A stretch of DNA of 37,591 nt. Source: Pseudobdellovibrionaceae bacterium. GTDB taxonomy: Bacteria; Bdellovibrionota; Bdellovibrionia; Bdellovibrionales; UBA1609. The notes beneath the pieces are model-generated. The model was not told the DNA's origin and searched no databases. It was given only the letters and a program-made list of their open reading frames with translations. The number at the start of each line of letters is the position of its first letter. Position 1 is the stretch's first letter. Shown piece after piece: positions 8,521 through 15,995 of the stretch. The position numbers were made by a program, and so were the translations under genes. The stretch covers positions 1 through 37,591 of the forward strand of contig JAUVAX010000022.1 of NCBI GenBank assembly GCA_030591685.1, read 5' to 3'.

Positions 8521-9573
8521 TTGGAATCTAAAAATGGACCTAGGCATGCAGTAGAGAGTCCAGAAAAAACTTTATCTAATACTGTCGATAGGGTTGTAGA
8601 AATTAAGCAAGTAAGCTTTAGCGAGTTTGAGGGTTGGTGTAATGCTGTGGACGTGAGTTCAAAAACTTTATCAGACTCAGAGAGAGATGTCCCTAAGTTT
8701 TTCTTACCTAGGGTTCCCTCGAATGAGTTAGGTAAAATGAGAGTGTTAAAAAAGAAAAATAACTTTGTATGTGTTTTGTTGCCTCATGTTTTACAGGTAA
8801 ATAGTGAATTAACCTTGATGAGAAAAACAGTTTTAAGTTTGTTAAGTAAAATTAAAAGTAAGAGTCTTAACTTTAATGAGCGCGTTTTTTTAACTTTTTC
8901 ACTTTTAGAGTTTAAGCTGATAAGTGCTGAGGTGCCCTCTGAAGCACTTGTTTCACGTCAGGAAAGGCAGCGAATTACCCACGTTGAGGCTGAAAAAATA
9001 GTTCTCTCGGACAAAGATTATGAAAATTATGATCTCATTGAGCGTCAATTACTGGACCGAGTAAATATTATACCGGTGGCAATGAGTTTAGCGCAAGCAG
9101 CAACAGAGACTGGTTGGGGGAGCTCACGTTGGACTAGGGATTATAATAATTTAGCAGGGCTACAAATTAATTTTGGAAGTCGATTGAACTTATCTTCTTC
9201 AGCAAAAAATGAAAATAAAAACTATGTTCTAAAATTCCCGAGATGCGGCTTGTCGGGTAAGTATAATCAAATTTGCGCGATAACATTTGAGACTATTCAT
9301 GAAAGTGTTCAGTTGTATGCGAGAAGGCTAAATACAGTTTCCCTTTTTAAGCCCTTTAGATCTGAGAGAGCAAGGGTGACGACCTCGGGTGAGTGTCTAA
9401 GTACAAAAAAGCTTTTACAGAAAAAAGTATTAAATGGGTATGCTGCGGACCTCATGTACCATAAAACGCTAACAAATTTAATTGCCAAGTCCTCTCATAT
9501 TGAAAAATTTGATGGGTTAAGCCAGCTACCAGGGGCCTGCCTGGCCAATCTGACACCTTGCTTGCCGGCTTGA
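8521..9573 (+). CDS. Bax-like glucosaminidase, likely the body of a split lipoprotein gene
   Basis: The C-terminal half (about residues 165-330 of 350) is a glucosaminidase/Bax-type domain: IIPVAMSLAQAATETGWGSSRW holds the catalytic-type Glu196 after an A-Q-A-A helix, and NNLAGLQ and Y-x-x-x-LN follow, as in enzymes that cut beta-N-acetylglucosamine links in peptidoglycan. The N-terminal 150 residues are unrecognised. As it stands the protein starts at a TTG without a ribosome-binding site and has no export signal, which makes no sense for a cell-wall hydrolase. The missing signal lies directly upstream in the same frame, behind a single TAA. The gene is therefore probably disrupted, or rescued by readthrough, or affected by a sequence error. 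slyD-like follows 63 bases later. Confidence 0.75.
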   Translation: MESKNGPRHAVESPEKTLSNTVDRVVEIKQVSFSEFEGWCNAVDVSSKTLSDSERDVPKFFLPRVPSNELGKMRVLKKKNNFVCVLLPHVLQVNSELTLMRKTVLSLLSKIKSKSLNFNERVFLTFSLLEFKLISAEVPSEALVSRQERQRITHVEAEKIVLSDKDYENYDLIERQLLDRVNIIPVAMSLAQAATETGWGSSRWTRDYNNLAGLQINFGSRLNLSSSAKNENKNYVLKFPRCGLSGKYNQICAITFETIHESVQLYARRLNTVSLFKPFRSERARVTTSGECLSTKKLLQKKVLNGYAADLMYHKTLTNLIAKSSHIEKFDGLSQLPGACLANLTPCLPA

Positions 9574-9584
9574 ATTGAGTAAAA

Positions 9585-9613
9585 TTGACAGTTAATGTAG
9601 CGCTCTCTAACAC
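9585..9613 (+). promoter_or_regulatory. Candidate sigma-70 promoter for the SlyD-like gene
   Basis: TTGACA (9585-9590, perfect -35) is followed after 17 bases by TAACAC (9608-9613, a weak -10). It lies 24-50 bases before the start at 9637 and just after the glucosaminidase stop, so the isomerase gene probably has its own transcript. Confidence 0.45.
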
Positions 9614-9636
9614 CTAATTAATTAAGGGTAAAACTT

Positions 9637-10101
9637 ATGAAAGTTTCAAAAAATCATATCGTTAAAGTGGCCTATGCACTTAAGAACACACAAGGTCAGC
9701 TGCTGGATAGCAGAAATGAAAAAGCCCCCTTGGTTTACCTACATGGACAGGGGCATATAATAACGGGGCTTGAGGAGGCTTTAGAGGGCCGAGCCATAGA
9801 CGAGTCATTTACAGTCACAATACCACCAGAAAGGGCCTATGGCGACGTAGACCCTGGTAGTATTCAGGTTGTACCTAAAGAGAGTTTTAGTGATGTGGAG
9901 GATTTATCGCCCGGTATGCAGTTTAAAGTGAACACCCCTGCAGGAGAGGTTGTTGCGGTATTAACAGAGGTTTTAGAAAGTGAAGTCGTTATAGACGGCA
10001 ACCACCCCTTGGCGGGTGAAACATTGAATTTTGAAATTAAGGTTTTAAGTGTAAGGCCAGCCACTCAAGAGGAGCTGGCCGATAAACAAGTACACGATTA
10101 G
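9637..10101 (+). CDS. SlyD-like FKBP-type peptidyl-prolyl isomerase
   Basis: This 154-residue cytoplasmic protein follows the SlyD plan: a split FKBP domain with VKVAYALKNTQGQLLDS at the N-terminus and LVYLHGQGHIITGLEEALEG at about 29-48, the inserted-flap (IF) chaperone domain beginning around PPERAYGDVDP, then the returning FKBP strands (LTEVLESEVVIDGNHPLAG and LNFEIKVL). Such proteins catalyse proline cis/trans isomerisation and act as folding chaperones. The His/Cys-rich metal-binding tail of E. coli SlyD is missing here; the protein ends soon after the last strand, so nickel delivery is unlikely. The ATG has AAGGGT about ten bases upstream. Confidence 0.92.
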   Translation: MKVSKNHIVKVAYALKNTQGQLLDSRNEKAPLVYLHGQGHIITGLEEALEGRAIDESFTVTIPPERAYGDVDPGSIQVVPKESFSDVEDLSPGMQFKVNTPAGEVVAVLTEVLESEVVIDGNHPLAGETLNFEIKVLSVRPATQEELADKQVHD

Positions 10102-10115
10102 AGTTATAAAATAAA

Positions 10116-10289
10116 TTAGTGAATAATTCGGTTGTTAACTTTGGCACAGATTTCGTAAACAGTTCGGCCTTGTCCTTCGGCGCCTATAAGAACTAACATT
10201 TCGCCTTCAATTTTTACCGCTTCATGAGTTAGTAAAACAGCCCCATATTCAAATATGCAGCGATGGCAGGTGGGTGCTAGCCACATTTT
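10116..10289 (-). CDS. Small hypothetical protein with a CxxC motif
   Basis: This 57-residue open frame lies convergent to the SlyD-like gene. It begins MWLAPTCHRCIF, whose C-x-x-C could bind a metal or be redox-active, followed by a stretch with plausible beta-strand alternation (VKIEGEMLVLIGAEGQGRTVYEI) and a third Cys. Codon choice looks protein-like, which is the main support. I use the internal ATG; a TTG 12 codons earlier is also open. There is no strong ribosome-binding site. The function is unknown, and a spurious frame remains possible. Confidence 0.4.
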   Translation of the reverse strand, partial: KMWLAPTCHRCIFEYGAVLLTHEAVKIEGEMLVLIGAEGQGRTVYEICAKVNNRIIH

Positions 10290-10443
10290 GAATTTTGTTC
10301 TCAAAATTACTAAGTGTGATTTCAAGCAGTTAACTTAGAGTTATGAAAAATAGTTATAGGTACCTGAATGAGTGGTGTTTACTGGGGGCATGGAGTATGC
10401 TGCACCGCATAACAAAGAACCCAATCTAAAAAGTGAGGTACTT

Positions 10444-11670
10444 ATGAAAAAAGTAGTGAACAAATATTTTTGTACATTATTAACATTACCTTTAATTGTA
10501 GCCTGCTCGGCAGTTGCGAGTGACTTCATTAAAGAAGAGGTGGTAGAGCCAGGAAAGCTCAGTGCAAGCCTAAGAGTTCGAACCGAGTTTGTAGAGGATG
10601 ATGCTAAAAATAAAGATGCAGATGCTTCTACCATTCAGGTGCGCGTGAGATATGAAACTAAAAAAGTAAACGGCCTTCAAGGTTTTGTTGAAGGGCAAAC
10701 GGTTATTGATGCCTACGGTGACTATAATGACACTCAAAATGGTAAAGTTGAGTACCCTGTTGTGGCGGACCCTGATGGCAGTCAAGTCCATCAAATGTAC
10801 TTTAACTATGAAGCCTTTGGGGAGAATAATATAAGAGTTGGTCGTCAAGAAATTGTATACGACAATTCTCGATTTATAGGTAATGTTGGTTGGAGACAGA
10901 ACGCTCAATCTTTTGACTCTGTGTTGATAACTAATGATTTTATACCAAAAGTTAGTGTCGATGTGGGTTATATTGATAACGTAAAAAACATTAAAAATAA
11001 CACAGACAGTATGTCGACTCCAATTGTGCGCCTCTCATATAGTGGATTAGAGTATGGAAAGGTTGTTCTCTACGGGTACTTTGTAGATTATGATGAACCA
11101 AAAAATGAAAAAAAATCAAACCGTACAATTGGTGCTCGATTTAGTGGTGCTTACCCTGTATCTAAAGATAATAAGCTTACTTACGCGGCTGAATATGCCG
11201 AGCAAAAGGATTACGGGGATAACCCTAAGTCTTTTAATGCAGACTATCTCCTTGCTGAAGTCGGTGTGAGCTTAGATAAGTGGTCAGGTACGCTTGGTTA
11301 TGAAGTTTTAGGTGGAGATAAAGGAGCACAGGTCGGATTTATGACCCCTCTAGCAACTTTACATAAGTTTCAAGGGTGGGCTGATAAGTTTTTAGTAACA
11401 CCTGCTGAAGGTATAGAGGATAAATACATGACCTTAAAAACCACAGCTCTTCCTTATGGAGTTTCTGCAGCAGCGACTTACCATGAGTTTAACTCTGATA
11501 TAGGCAGTACGCATTACGGAGACGAGCTGGATGTGACACTTGTTAAAAAGATGAAGTCCGGAAAGCTTAAAGGTGTTGTCTTTGTTGTTAAGGCCGCTCA
11601 TTACAATGCGGATGAACATGCTGAAGACACAAATAAATTAGTATTTCAATTTACAGCACCTTTTAATTAA
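10444..11670 (+). CDS. Outer-membrane beta-barrel, alginate-export/porin-like
   Basis: This 408-residue protein has a Sec signal (basic MKKVVNKYF, hydrophobic core, cleavage near AVAS-DF at residues 25-26) followed by about 380 residues of alternating amphipathic strands with aromatic girdles and short turns, ending in FQFTAPFN. The segments QGFVEGQTVIDAYGDYND and IRVGRQEIVYDNSRFIGNVGWRQN resemble the alginate-export (AlgE-like) barrel family, in which R-x-G-R-Q-E is typical. A channel for a small or anionic solute in the outer membrane is likely, but the solute is unknown. The ATG at 10444 has AGTGAGG just upstream; in-frame codons further 5' would add a non-hydrophobic extension. A terminator follows 35 bases after the stop. 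Confidence 0.85.
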   Translation: MKKVVNKYFCTLLTLPLIVACSAVASDFIKEEVVEPGKLSASLRVRTEFVEDDAKNKDADASTIQVRVRYETKKVNGLQGFVEGQTVIDAYGDYNDTQNGKVEYPVVADPDGSQVHQMYFNYEAFGENNIRVGRQEIVYDNSRFIGNVGWRQNAQSFDSVLITNDFIPKVSVDVGYIDNVKNIKNNTDSMSTPIVRLSYSGLEYGKVVLYGYFVDYDEPKNEKKSNRTIGARFSGAYPVSKDNKLTYAAEYAEQKDYGDNPKSFNADYLLAEVGVSLDKWSGTLGYEVLGGDKGAQVGFMTPLATLHKFQGWADKFLVTPAEGIEDKYMTLKTTALPYGVSAAATYHEFNSDIGSTHYGDELDVTLVKKMKSGKLKGVVFVVKAAHYNADEHAEDTNKLVFQFTAPFN

Positions 11671-11688
11671 TCAATTAATCAATTAATC
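11665..11688 (+). repeat. Three tandem copies of AATTAATC
   Basis: The 8-base unit AATTAATC is repeated three times without error, overlapping the stop codon of the barrel gene. It could be a slippage-prone microsatellite; any length change would alter only the stop region and the 3' untranslated sequence. Confidence 0.8.
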
Positions 11689-11704
11689 AAAAGACATTAA
11701 CATC

Positions 11705-11739
11705 AGCTCTCGCAAATTTACTTGCGGGAGCTTTTTTTT
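11705..11739 (+). terminator. Rho-independent terminator after the barrel gene
   Basis: An 11-bp stem with one G-T pair (11705-11715 with 11722-11732) and a six-base loop is followed by a run of eight T residues. It is well placed to end the barrel-gene transcript. Confidence 0.9.
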
Positions 11740-11821
11740 GTAATCGATACTTTTATTTATAAAAATTAAAATAAATTACTAATACTGCAAACTGTGCTGA
11801 ACCCAAAAAGTAAAAAAATAC

Positions 11822-12403
11822 TCACTGAACGATTTGCACACTGCCGCTGCAGGCAATGGCTGCGATTTCCCACCCTTTGGGTGGCAGTGATGATTGAGTA
11901 CTAAAGGCGCTCTGAAGACAAAAGCGTACGTCAGAAGCCGGAGTGCCGCCGCTACAGGCCATAGCAGCAATGTTCCAGCCCCTTGGGCCTATAGAGGATT
12001 GGGCATTGTAGGCTTCGATAAGGCATTCGTCGACGGTTTCCGCCAGGGTGCCGCCGGCACAGGCTGTTGCCGCGACAGTCCACCCCTTGAGGCCGGCGGA
12101 GGGCTGGGTCAGAAATGCTTTTTGAAGACAGGGGCCAACTACGGTATGTAAAGAGCCCCCGCTACAAGCGATGGCTGCAATTTTCCATCCGGCGGGGCCA
12201 CTTGAAGATTGTGTTTTATAAGCGTTTTGCAGGCACAAGCTAACTCCTGTAGCGGGAGGGGGATCGTTGAGAGGTGCTTTTTCATTTATTCGCTCAGAAT
12301 CATCGCTATTCACAGTGACGGAAGTGCCCCTCTCGCAGGAGCACAAAGCCATGCTTAGAGATGTAAGTGAAATTAACATTAAGCCTCTCCATGTTATCGT
12401 CAT
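11822..12403 (-). CDS. Lipoprotein with four 35-residue cysteine repeats
   Basis: This 193-residue protein has a signal ending in LCSC, with Cys23 as the likely lipidation site. A Pro- and Asp/Glu-rich linker (24-56) follows, then four tandem repeats at 57-91, 92-126, 127-161 and 162-193. Each repeat starts with CL and reads roughly C-L-x-x-A-Y/F-x-x-Q-S-S-x-x-P-x-G-W-x-I-A-A-x-A-C-S-G, giving two Cys and one invariant GW per unit. Eight repeat cysteines suggest four disulfides formed outside the cytoplasm. I do not recognise the repeat as a named domain. The start at 12403 has AAAGGAG about ten bases upstream; a 12430 start would place this site inside the gene. The repeated DNA is moderately diverged, so the array is not a recent duplication. 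Binding of a ligand or partner at the cell surface is a guess. Confidence 0.8.
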   Translation of the reverse strand: MTITWRGLMLISLTSLSMALCSCERGTSVTVNSDDSERINEKAPLNDPPPATGVSLCLQNAYKTQSSSGPAGWKIAAIACSGGSLHTVVGPCLQKAFLTQPSAGLKGWTVAATACAGGTLAETVDECLIEAYNAQSSIGPRGWNIAAMACSGGTPASDVRFCLQSAFSTQSSLPPKGWEIAAIACSGSVQIVQ

Positions 12404-12566
12404 ACCTTTAGCTCCTTTAATATGTGTCATTAATTATGACAATTTTCAGTCGTAGATTTAATTATAAGTATCATACAATAGCCTTAAGAGTAGTAACACG
12501 AGTAAATAGCAAAAAACATACTATCTTCTAAGGGCCCGGCGCTCGATTAAAAAAATGCACTATTAA

Positions 12567-12603
12567 CCTCTCGCCCAAGGCGTGGTGGTGGGGGGGGAGA
12601 GGG
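12567..12603 (-). other. G/C-rich hairpin between two genes
   Basis: CCTCTCGCCC at 12567-12576 can pair with the G-rich run ending GGGAGAGG at 12595-12602, leaving a loop rich in GTGG. It lies just past the stop of the exported ATP-grasp-like gene on its transcript. No T tract follows directly, so it is a possible terminator or mRNA-stability hairpin only. Confidence 0.4.
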
Positions 12604-12623
12604 CATTAATGGGCACATAAAAA

Positions 12624-14168
12624 TTAGTGACCCCGACTAAATAAGGATGAGCATTTTGATTTTATAGAGTTTAGCAAAAACCGACCGGATTTAAGAAATT
12701 CATCACCTAATATAAATACCGCGTTCTGGGAGGCCTTTCCGTACCGGCCGGTGAGGTTAGTTTTCTCTCCAACGGGTGCTGAGCGACTCCATGGTATTAC
12801 AGAGGATGCGACGGTATCTTTAGAGTTAATATAACCAAAGGTTCTTAGGTCAAAAGCCTTTCCTAGTTTTTCGGGTAAACTTATATGCTCTTGTCGGATA
12901 AAATAATCCTTACGATGAAGGATATGGTTTATTATTTTTTCGTACTTTTTGTTAGGGACTAACGTACCATCTTTGATTACAAACTCGTGAGTGAGGTCTG
13001 TGCCCAAGTAGACATCTTCACCTCCTCTGCCGTGTAAACTTTTAAAAACAAAGTTTTTGACTAAGTTAGGGTCTTGAAAGGTTTTTAATAACTCAGCATC
13101 GGTGTAATCTTTTAAATTAACAGTGCTTGGGACTTTAAAAATAAGCTCTTCGTTGAGGTAAAAATAACTGAGCTTTTCAAGCACAGTTAGCAGATGCTTG
13201 TTTGACAAATTCTCAGCACCAGGTGAGATGTTCAGACGAAGTCGCCCTTTATTATGGGCCGTAATTAGCATATTTAATGGAATTTTATGTTTTAAAAAGG
13301 AGGATTGCATATCTAAGTGCACAAACCCTATACGCTCTAACTCAAGGGTTCTTGAGTTTACAACATAAATATCGTCTTTAATTTTAACTAGAGCATTTGG
13401 GCTGTCCCTTGAAACTAGGCCTGATAGTTCAACAGTAACATCTTTAAAGCCCATTTCTCTAAAAATATTTAAAATTCTATTTTTCTTGGGTCCATATCCA
13501 TTTGGTAACACACTTGAGTGATGTTGAAGGAGCACTTTCGCGCCACTGTTAATGTTGTCCTCGGCGTAAACCTTTTCAAGCTCATTATAAAAATCAATAG
13601 GATTCCCCTTAGACATTAACTCTAGCGGCCAATACTTGGGGTATGATTTAAAAAAAGAATCCCGTGCTAACTGCATGTCACCAATCCCCCCAGCATATGA
13701 GGTGACGCCGGCCTCAATTAAATAAAAATTATTTTTGTGCAGAATCAAATCGGTAGCGACCATAAAATTGGGGTTAATAAGGGTTGGGCTGCTGCTCTGA
13801 GAATTCATGTATAAAGAGACATCAGAAGTGGAGAGGATGTTGGATTGATATATCCGAGCACTCTCACCTAAATTTATATCAGCGTAAAAGGCTTTGTATA
13901 AACGGGCGAGTTGTTTTGTGCCGGCCTGTAGGCGCATGGATTGATCTTGGTTGAGAATTACAGGTATAGGTTCGATATCATTAACGCCTTTAAAATCATT
14001 CTTTGACATCAGTAAGCCTTCCTGAATTTGTCGCTCAGACATAGAATTATAAGTTTTTAATACGTAGCTGTAGTTGTCATGTACACCAACATCATCATAC
14101 ATTATCGGGACCTGGGCCCAGCACACTGATGTTGATAAAAAAAACATAAATACATAAGTAAACTTCAT
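12624..14168 (-). CDS. Exported circularly permuted ATP-grasp-like protein
   Basis: This 514-residue protein begins with a Sec signal (MKFTYVFMFFLSTSVCWAQ, cleavage probably after CWA). The rest resembles the circularly permuted ATP-grasp family usually found in the cytoplasm beside transglutaminase-like and alpha-E genes. The N-terminal part has an acceptor segment NFMVATDLILHKNNFYLIEAG followed by AGGIGDMQLAR at about 157-168. The nucleotide-binding core is VFKSLHGRGGEDVYLG at about 373-388, and the metal-binding end is AFDLRTFGYI at about 434-443 with SRSAPVGEKTNLTGRYG behind it. Export is odd for an ATP-using enzyme, so it may be a binding protein derived from the fold, or act in an ATP-containing compartment. 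TAGGA precedes the ATG; a TTG one codon earlier is possible. It has not been matched to a characterised protein. Confidence 0.65.
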   Translation of the reverse strand: MKFTYVFMFFLSTSVCWAQVPIMYDDVGVHDNYSYVLKTYNSMSERQIQEGLLMSKNDFKGVNDIEPIPVILNQDQSMRLQAGTKQLARLYKAFYADINLGESARIYQSNILSTSDVSLYMNSQSSSPTLINPNFMVATDLILHKNNFYLIEAGVTSYAGGIGDMQLARDSFFKSYPKYWPLELMSKGNPIDFYNELEKVYAEDNINSGAKVLLQHHSSVLPNGYGPKKNRILNIFREMGFKDVTVELSGLVSRDSPNALVKIKDDIYVVNSRTLELERIGFVHLDMQSSFLKHKIPLNMLITAHNKGRLRLNISPGAENLSNKHLLTVLEKLSYFYLNEELIFKVPSTVNLKDYTDAELLKTFQDPNLVKNFVFKSLHGRGGEDVYLGTDLTHEFVIKDGTLVPNKKYEKIINHILHRKDYFIRQEHISLPEKLGKAFDLRTFGYINSKDTVASSVIPWSRSAPVGEKTNLTGRYGKASQNAVFILGDEFLKSGRFLLNSIKSKCSSLFSRGH

Positions 14169-14362
14169 CAATAAACATTTCCTATAGTGAGTATATAAAA
14201 TTAAAGAAACTTAGGATTAGGGTGAAAGCTTCGGTCATGGTGATCTTATGCTACCTAAGAACATAAATCATAAAAAACAGGTCCGTGTGAATTTTTTTAA
14301 ATGAGTGATCAGTAGTTAGACAGTTCTTAAGAGGTGTTTGATGATTCTCGACGATTAGAGAG

Positions 14363-14398
14363 GGAGAGAGGGCAGGGGGGGATCCCCGCCCCCTCTCC
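14363..14398 (-). terminator. Strong GC-rich hairpin after the small exported protein gene
   Basis: GGAGAGAGGG (14363-14372) faces CCCCCTCTCC (14389-14398) across a GC-rich centre with further G/C pairing. It is placed 13 bases past the stop of the 14411-14818 gene. There is no clear T tract on the transcript side, so it may end transcription less cleanly or protect the mRNA 3' end. Confidence 0.5.
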
Positions 14399-14410
14399 AG
14401 GTAAGAGTTG

Positions 14411-14818
14411 TTATTTGAGGTAAGCCTCAAGGAGTAGGTTTATGGCGTTAGCGGGCCCATTATTTGAGCCAAGGCTTGCTTTAAACGAACCCGTAAGAGC
14501 TTCGGTGATGGGTTTGTAGGAGGAGCCATTAAGACTAAAGGTGTAATGGCCTTTATTGATTTTAATCCAAAAATCTTTTTTTATTGTAATGTAGCTGGCC
14601 TCTTGCTGTGTGATTTCAAAGAGGTCGCCGGTGCTGGAGAAGGTTACGGGGAGCTCGTCTCCCTTGATAAATTCAATAATAAGCTCTGTGGCCTCGCCTG
14701 TAGCAAGCTGTGCTAATGCCTCGGCATTTATATCGGTAGCTCGAATAGTTTTTGCCTGGGCGGCAGCAGAAAGGCATAGACCCGTTACTATGATGAGGTG
14801 ATTGATTTTATTGAACAT
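14411..14818 (-). CDS. Small exported protein, BlaI-operator controlled
   Basis: This 135-residue protein has a clear Sec signal (FNKINHLIIVTGLCLSAAAQA, cleavage AQA-K at 22-23). The mature 113 residues are not recognised; the pattern of strands (ELIIEFIKGDELPVTF, YITIKKDFWIKI, HYTFSLNG) suggests a small beta-rich domain followed by a helical C-terminal segment. The ATG at 14818 has AAGGAGAG eight bases upstream. An operator with perfect TACTAC/GTAGTA arms (14833-14848) sits directly before the ribosome-binding site, and the repressor and sensor genes are next upstream on the same strand, so this is the probable output gene of that system. No beta-lactamase features are present. Confidence 0.78.
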   Translation of the reverse strand: MFNKINHLIIVTGLCLSAAAQAKTIRATDINAEALAQLATGEATELIIEFIKGDELPVTFSSTGDLFEITQQEASYITIKKDFWIKINKGHYTFSLNGSSYKPITEALTGSFKASLGSNNGPANAINLLLEAYLK

Positions 14819-14832
14819 GTTCTCTCCTTTTG

Positions 14833-14848
14833 TACTACGCATGTAGTA
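14833..14848 (-). promoter_or_regulatory. BlaI-type operator before the small exported protein gene
   Basis: TACTAC-GCAT-GTAGTA is a 6-4-6 dyad with perfect arms, matching the known BlaI/MecI operator core (TACTACA...TGTAGTA). It lies 15-30 bases upstream of the start codon. The same dyad type occurs twice before the BlaI-like gene, which supports shared control. Confidence 0.85.
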
Positions 14849-14873
14849 GTTTGTGTTATAAAAAAACTCTATT

Positions 14874-15995
14874 TTAGAGCCCTAAAGCCTGTAATAAATA
14901 AGTCAGCCAGTCAGGGGCTTTTAGTTCTGAGGCTGTGTGGTTGCCCCCAATAGTGGTTAGTAAAACAGCTGTTGTAATCCAAAGAGCAAAAACATAACGA
15001 ACCCCTTTGTATTGCCAACCCATTCGGGGTGGTTTAAGTCCGTCAGCCTCAATAAGCCTATTGACTCGGACCTTTAAAAGAGACTTTTCTCTAAAAAATG
15101 CAGAATAAAGTATGAACCGCCCACTAGTGCTAGTGCACTCCTTGAGTTTTATAAGGGCTGAGGCTAAGGATGCGGCAGAGGCCCCACTTTTAACCGCCCA
15201 TTCATCTGCGACAACCTCGCGAAGTCGATCGATTTTTCGACTTAATAACTTGTATCCAGGTATAAACCAAAAAAGATCACCAAGAACTTGAACAAAAAGA
15301 GTCATGATTAAATCAAACTGCCTAATGTGCCCGAGTTCGTGCTTTAGCACAGCATCTAGCTCGTCAGTATTTAGCTTTTTTAAGCTATCAGCGGGGACAC
15401 ATATATAGGGGTTTAAAACGCCCCCTGTAAAGGGAGTGCCTGAAAAATATTTAGAGCAATAAACATCAATAGTTCTAAATTTAAGTGAGATTTTTTGTAA
15501 GGCATGGGCATTTAGGCGATCCTTTTTTCGCACCCGTTCAAATTTAACCCCTTTTTTTATGCGAAAGAAAACCAAAGTGAATGCAACCATCGCGGCGACA
15601 AGTAATATTAAAAGGGGTGCGACGGATCCAAATTCTCTACTGAGCCAAATGGTTAAATAATCCCCCAAGCTAGATACATACTCTTGGCCGCTAAAATTAC
15701 GCACATAAAAAACGGCATTTAAAAAGGGCCCCCACTGGCTAGCACCAGCGCCAATTTCTAAGCTCTGTTGGCCGGGAGGCAACATAAAGGGATCAATACC
15801 CGATAACAGAACTGAGTCAGCAGGGACCCCTCTAAGAGTGTCATAAACAATTTTAAAAAATGGTAAAGATAATAAAAATAATCTCCATGGGCCTGTTTGT
15901 ACTCTAAATAACCAGAGAAAAAAACTAACAACTAAAAGGCCACAAAATAAAGAAAAAATCGAATTGGTGAGTAAGTTAAAAAATACGGCCGTCAT
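14874..15995 (-). CDS. BlaR1/MecR1-like M56 membrane metallopeptidase
   Basis: This 373-residue protein is an integral-membrane zinc protease of family M56. Membrane helices lie at about 8-32, 40-50, 124-146, 228-248 and 331-346. The catalytic HELGH is at 219-223 and Glu260 in REVVADEWA is the third zinc ligand. In known systems the sensor protease becomes active on a stimulus and leads to loss of the BlaI/MecI repressor. Here the large extracytoplasmic penicillin-binding sensor domain is missing: only about 28 residues follow the last helix. The stimulus must therefore be sensed by the membrane part, the 54-121 loop, or a partner. It overlaps the repressor gene by four bases, showing one operon. 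Confidence 0.88.
   Translation of the reverse strand: MTAVFFNLLTNSIFSLFCGLLVVSFFLWLFRVQTGPWRLFLLSLPFFKIVYDTLRGVPADSVLLSGIDPFMLPPGQQSLEIGAGASQWGPFLNAVFYVRNFSGQEYVSSLGDYLTIWLSREFGSVAPLLILLVAAMVAFTLVFFRIKKGVKFERVRKKDRLNAHALQKISLKFRTIDVYCSKYFSGTPFTGGVLNPYICVPADSLKKLNTDELDAVLKHELGHIRQFDLIMTLFVQVLGDLFWFIPGYKLLSRKIDRLREVVADEWAVKSGASAASLASALIKLKECTSTSGRFILYSAFFREKSLLKVRVNRLIEADGLKPPRMGWQYKGVRYVFALWITTAVLLTTIGGNHTASELKAPDWLTYLLQALGL

Noticed and set aside
12580-12603. G-rich run as a four-stranded G structure
   Set aside because: It has only two clear runs of three or more G, one of them very long, so pairing with the C-rich arm is the simpler reading.
14840-14842. ATG at 14842 as the start of the small exported protein
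   Set aside because: It lies inside the BlaI-type operator and would add eight polar residues before the signal peptide. The ATG at 14818 has a proper ribosome-binding site.
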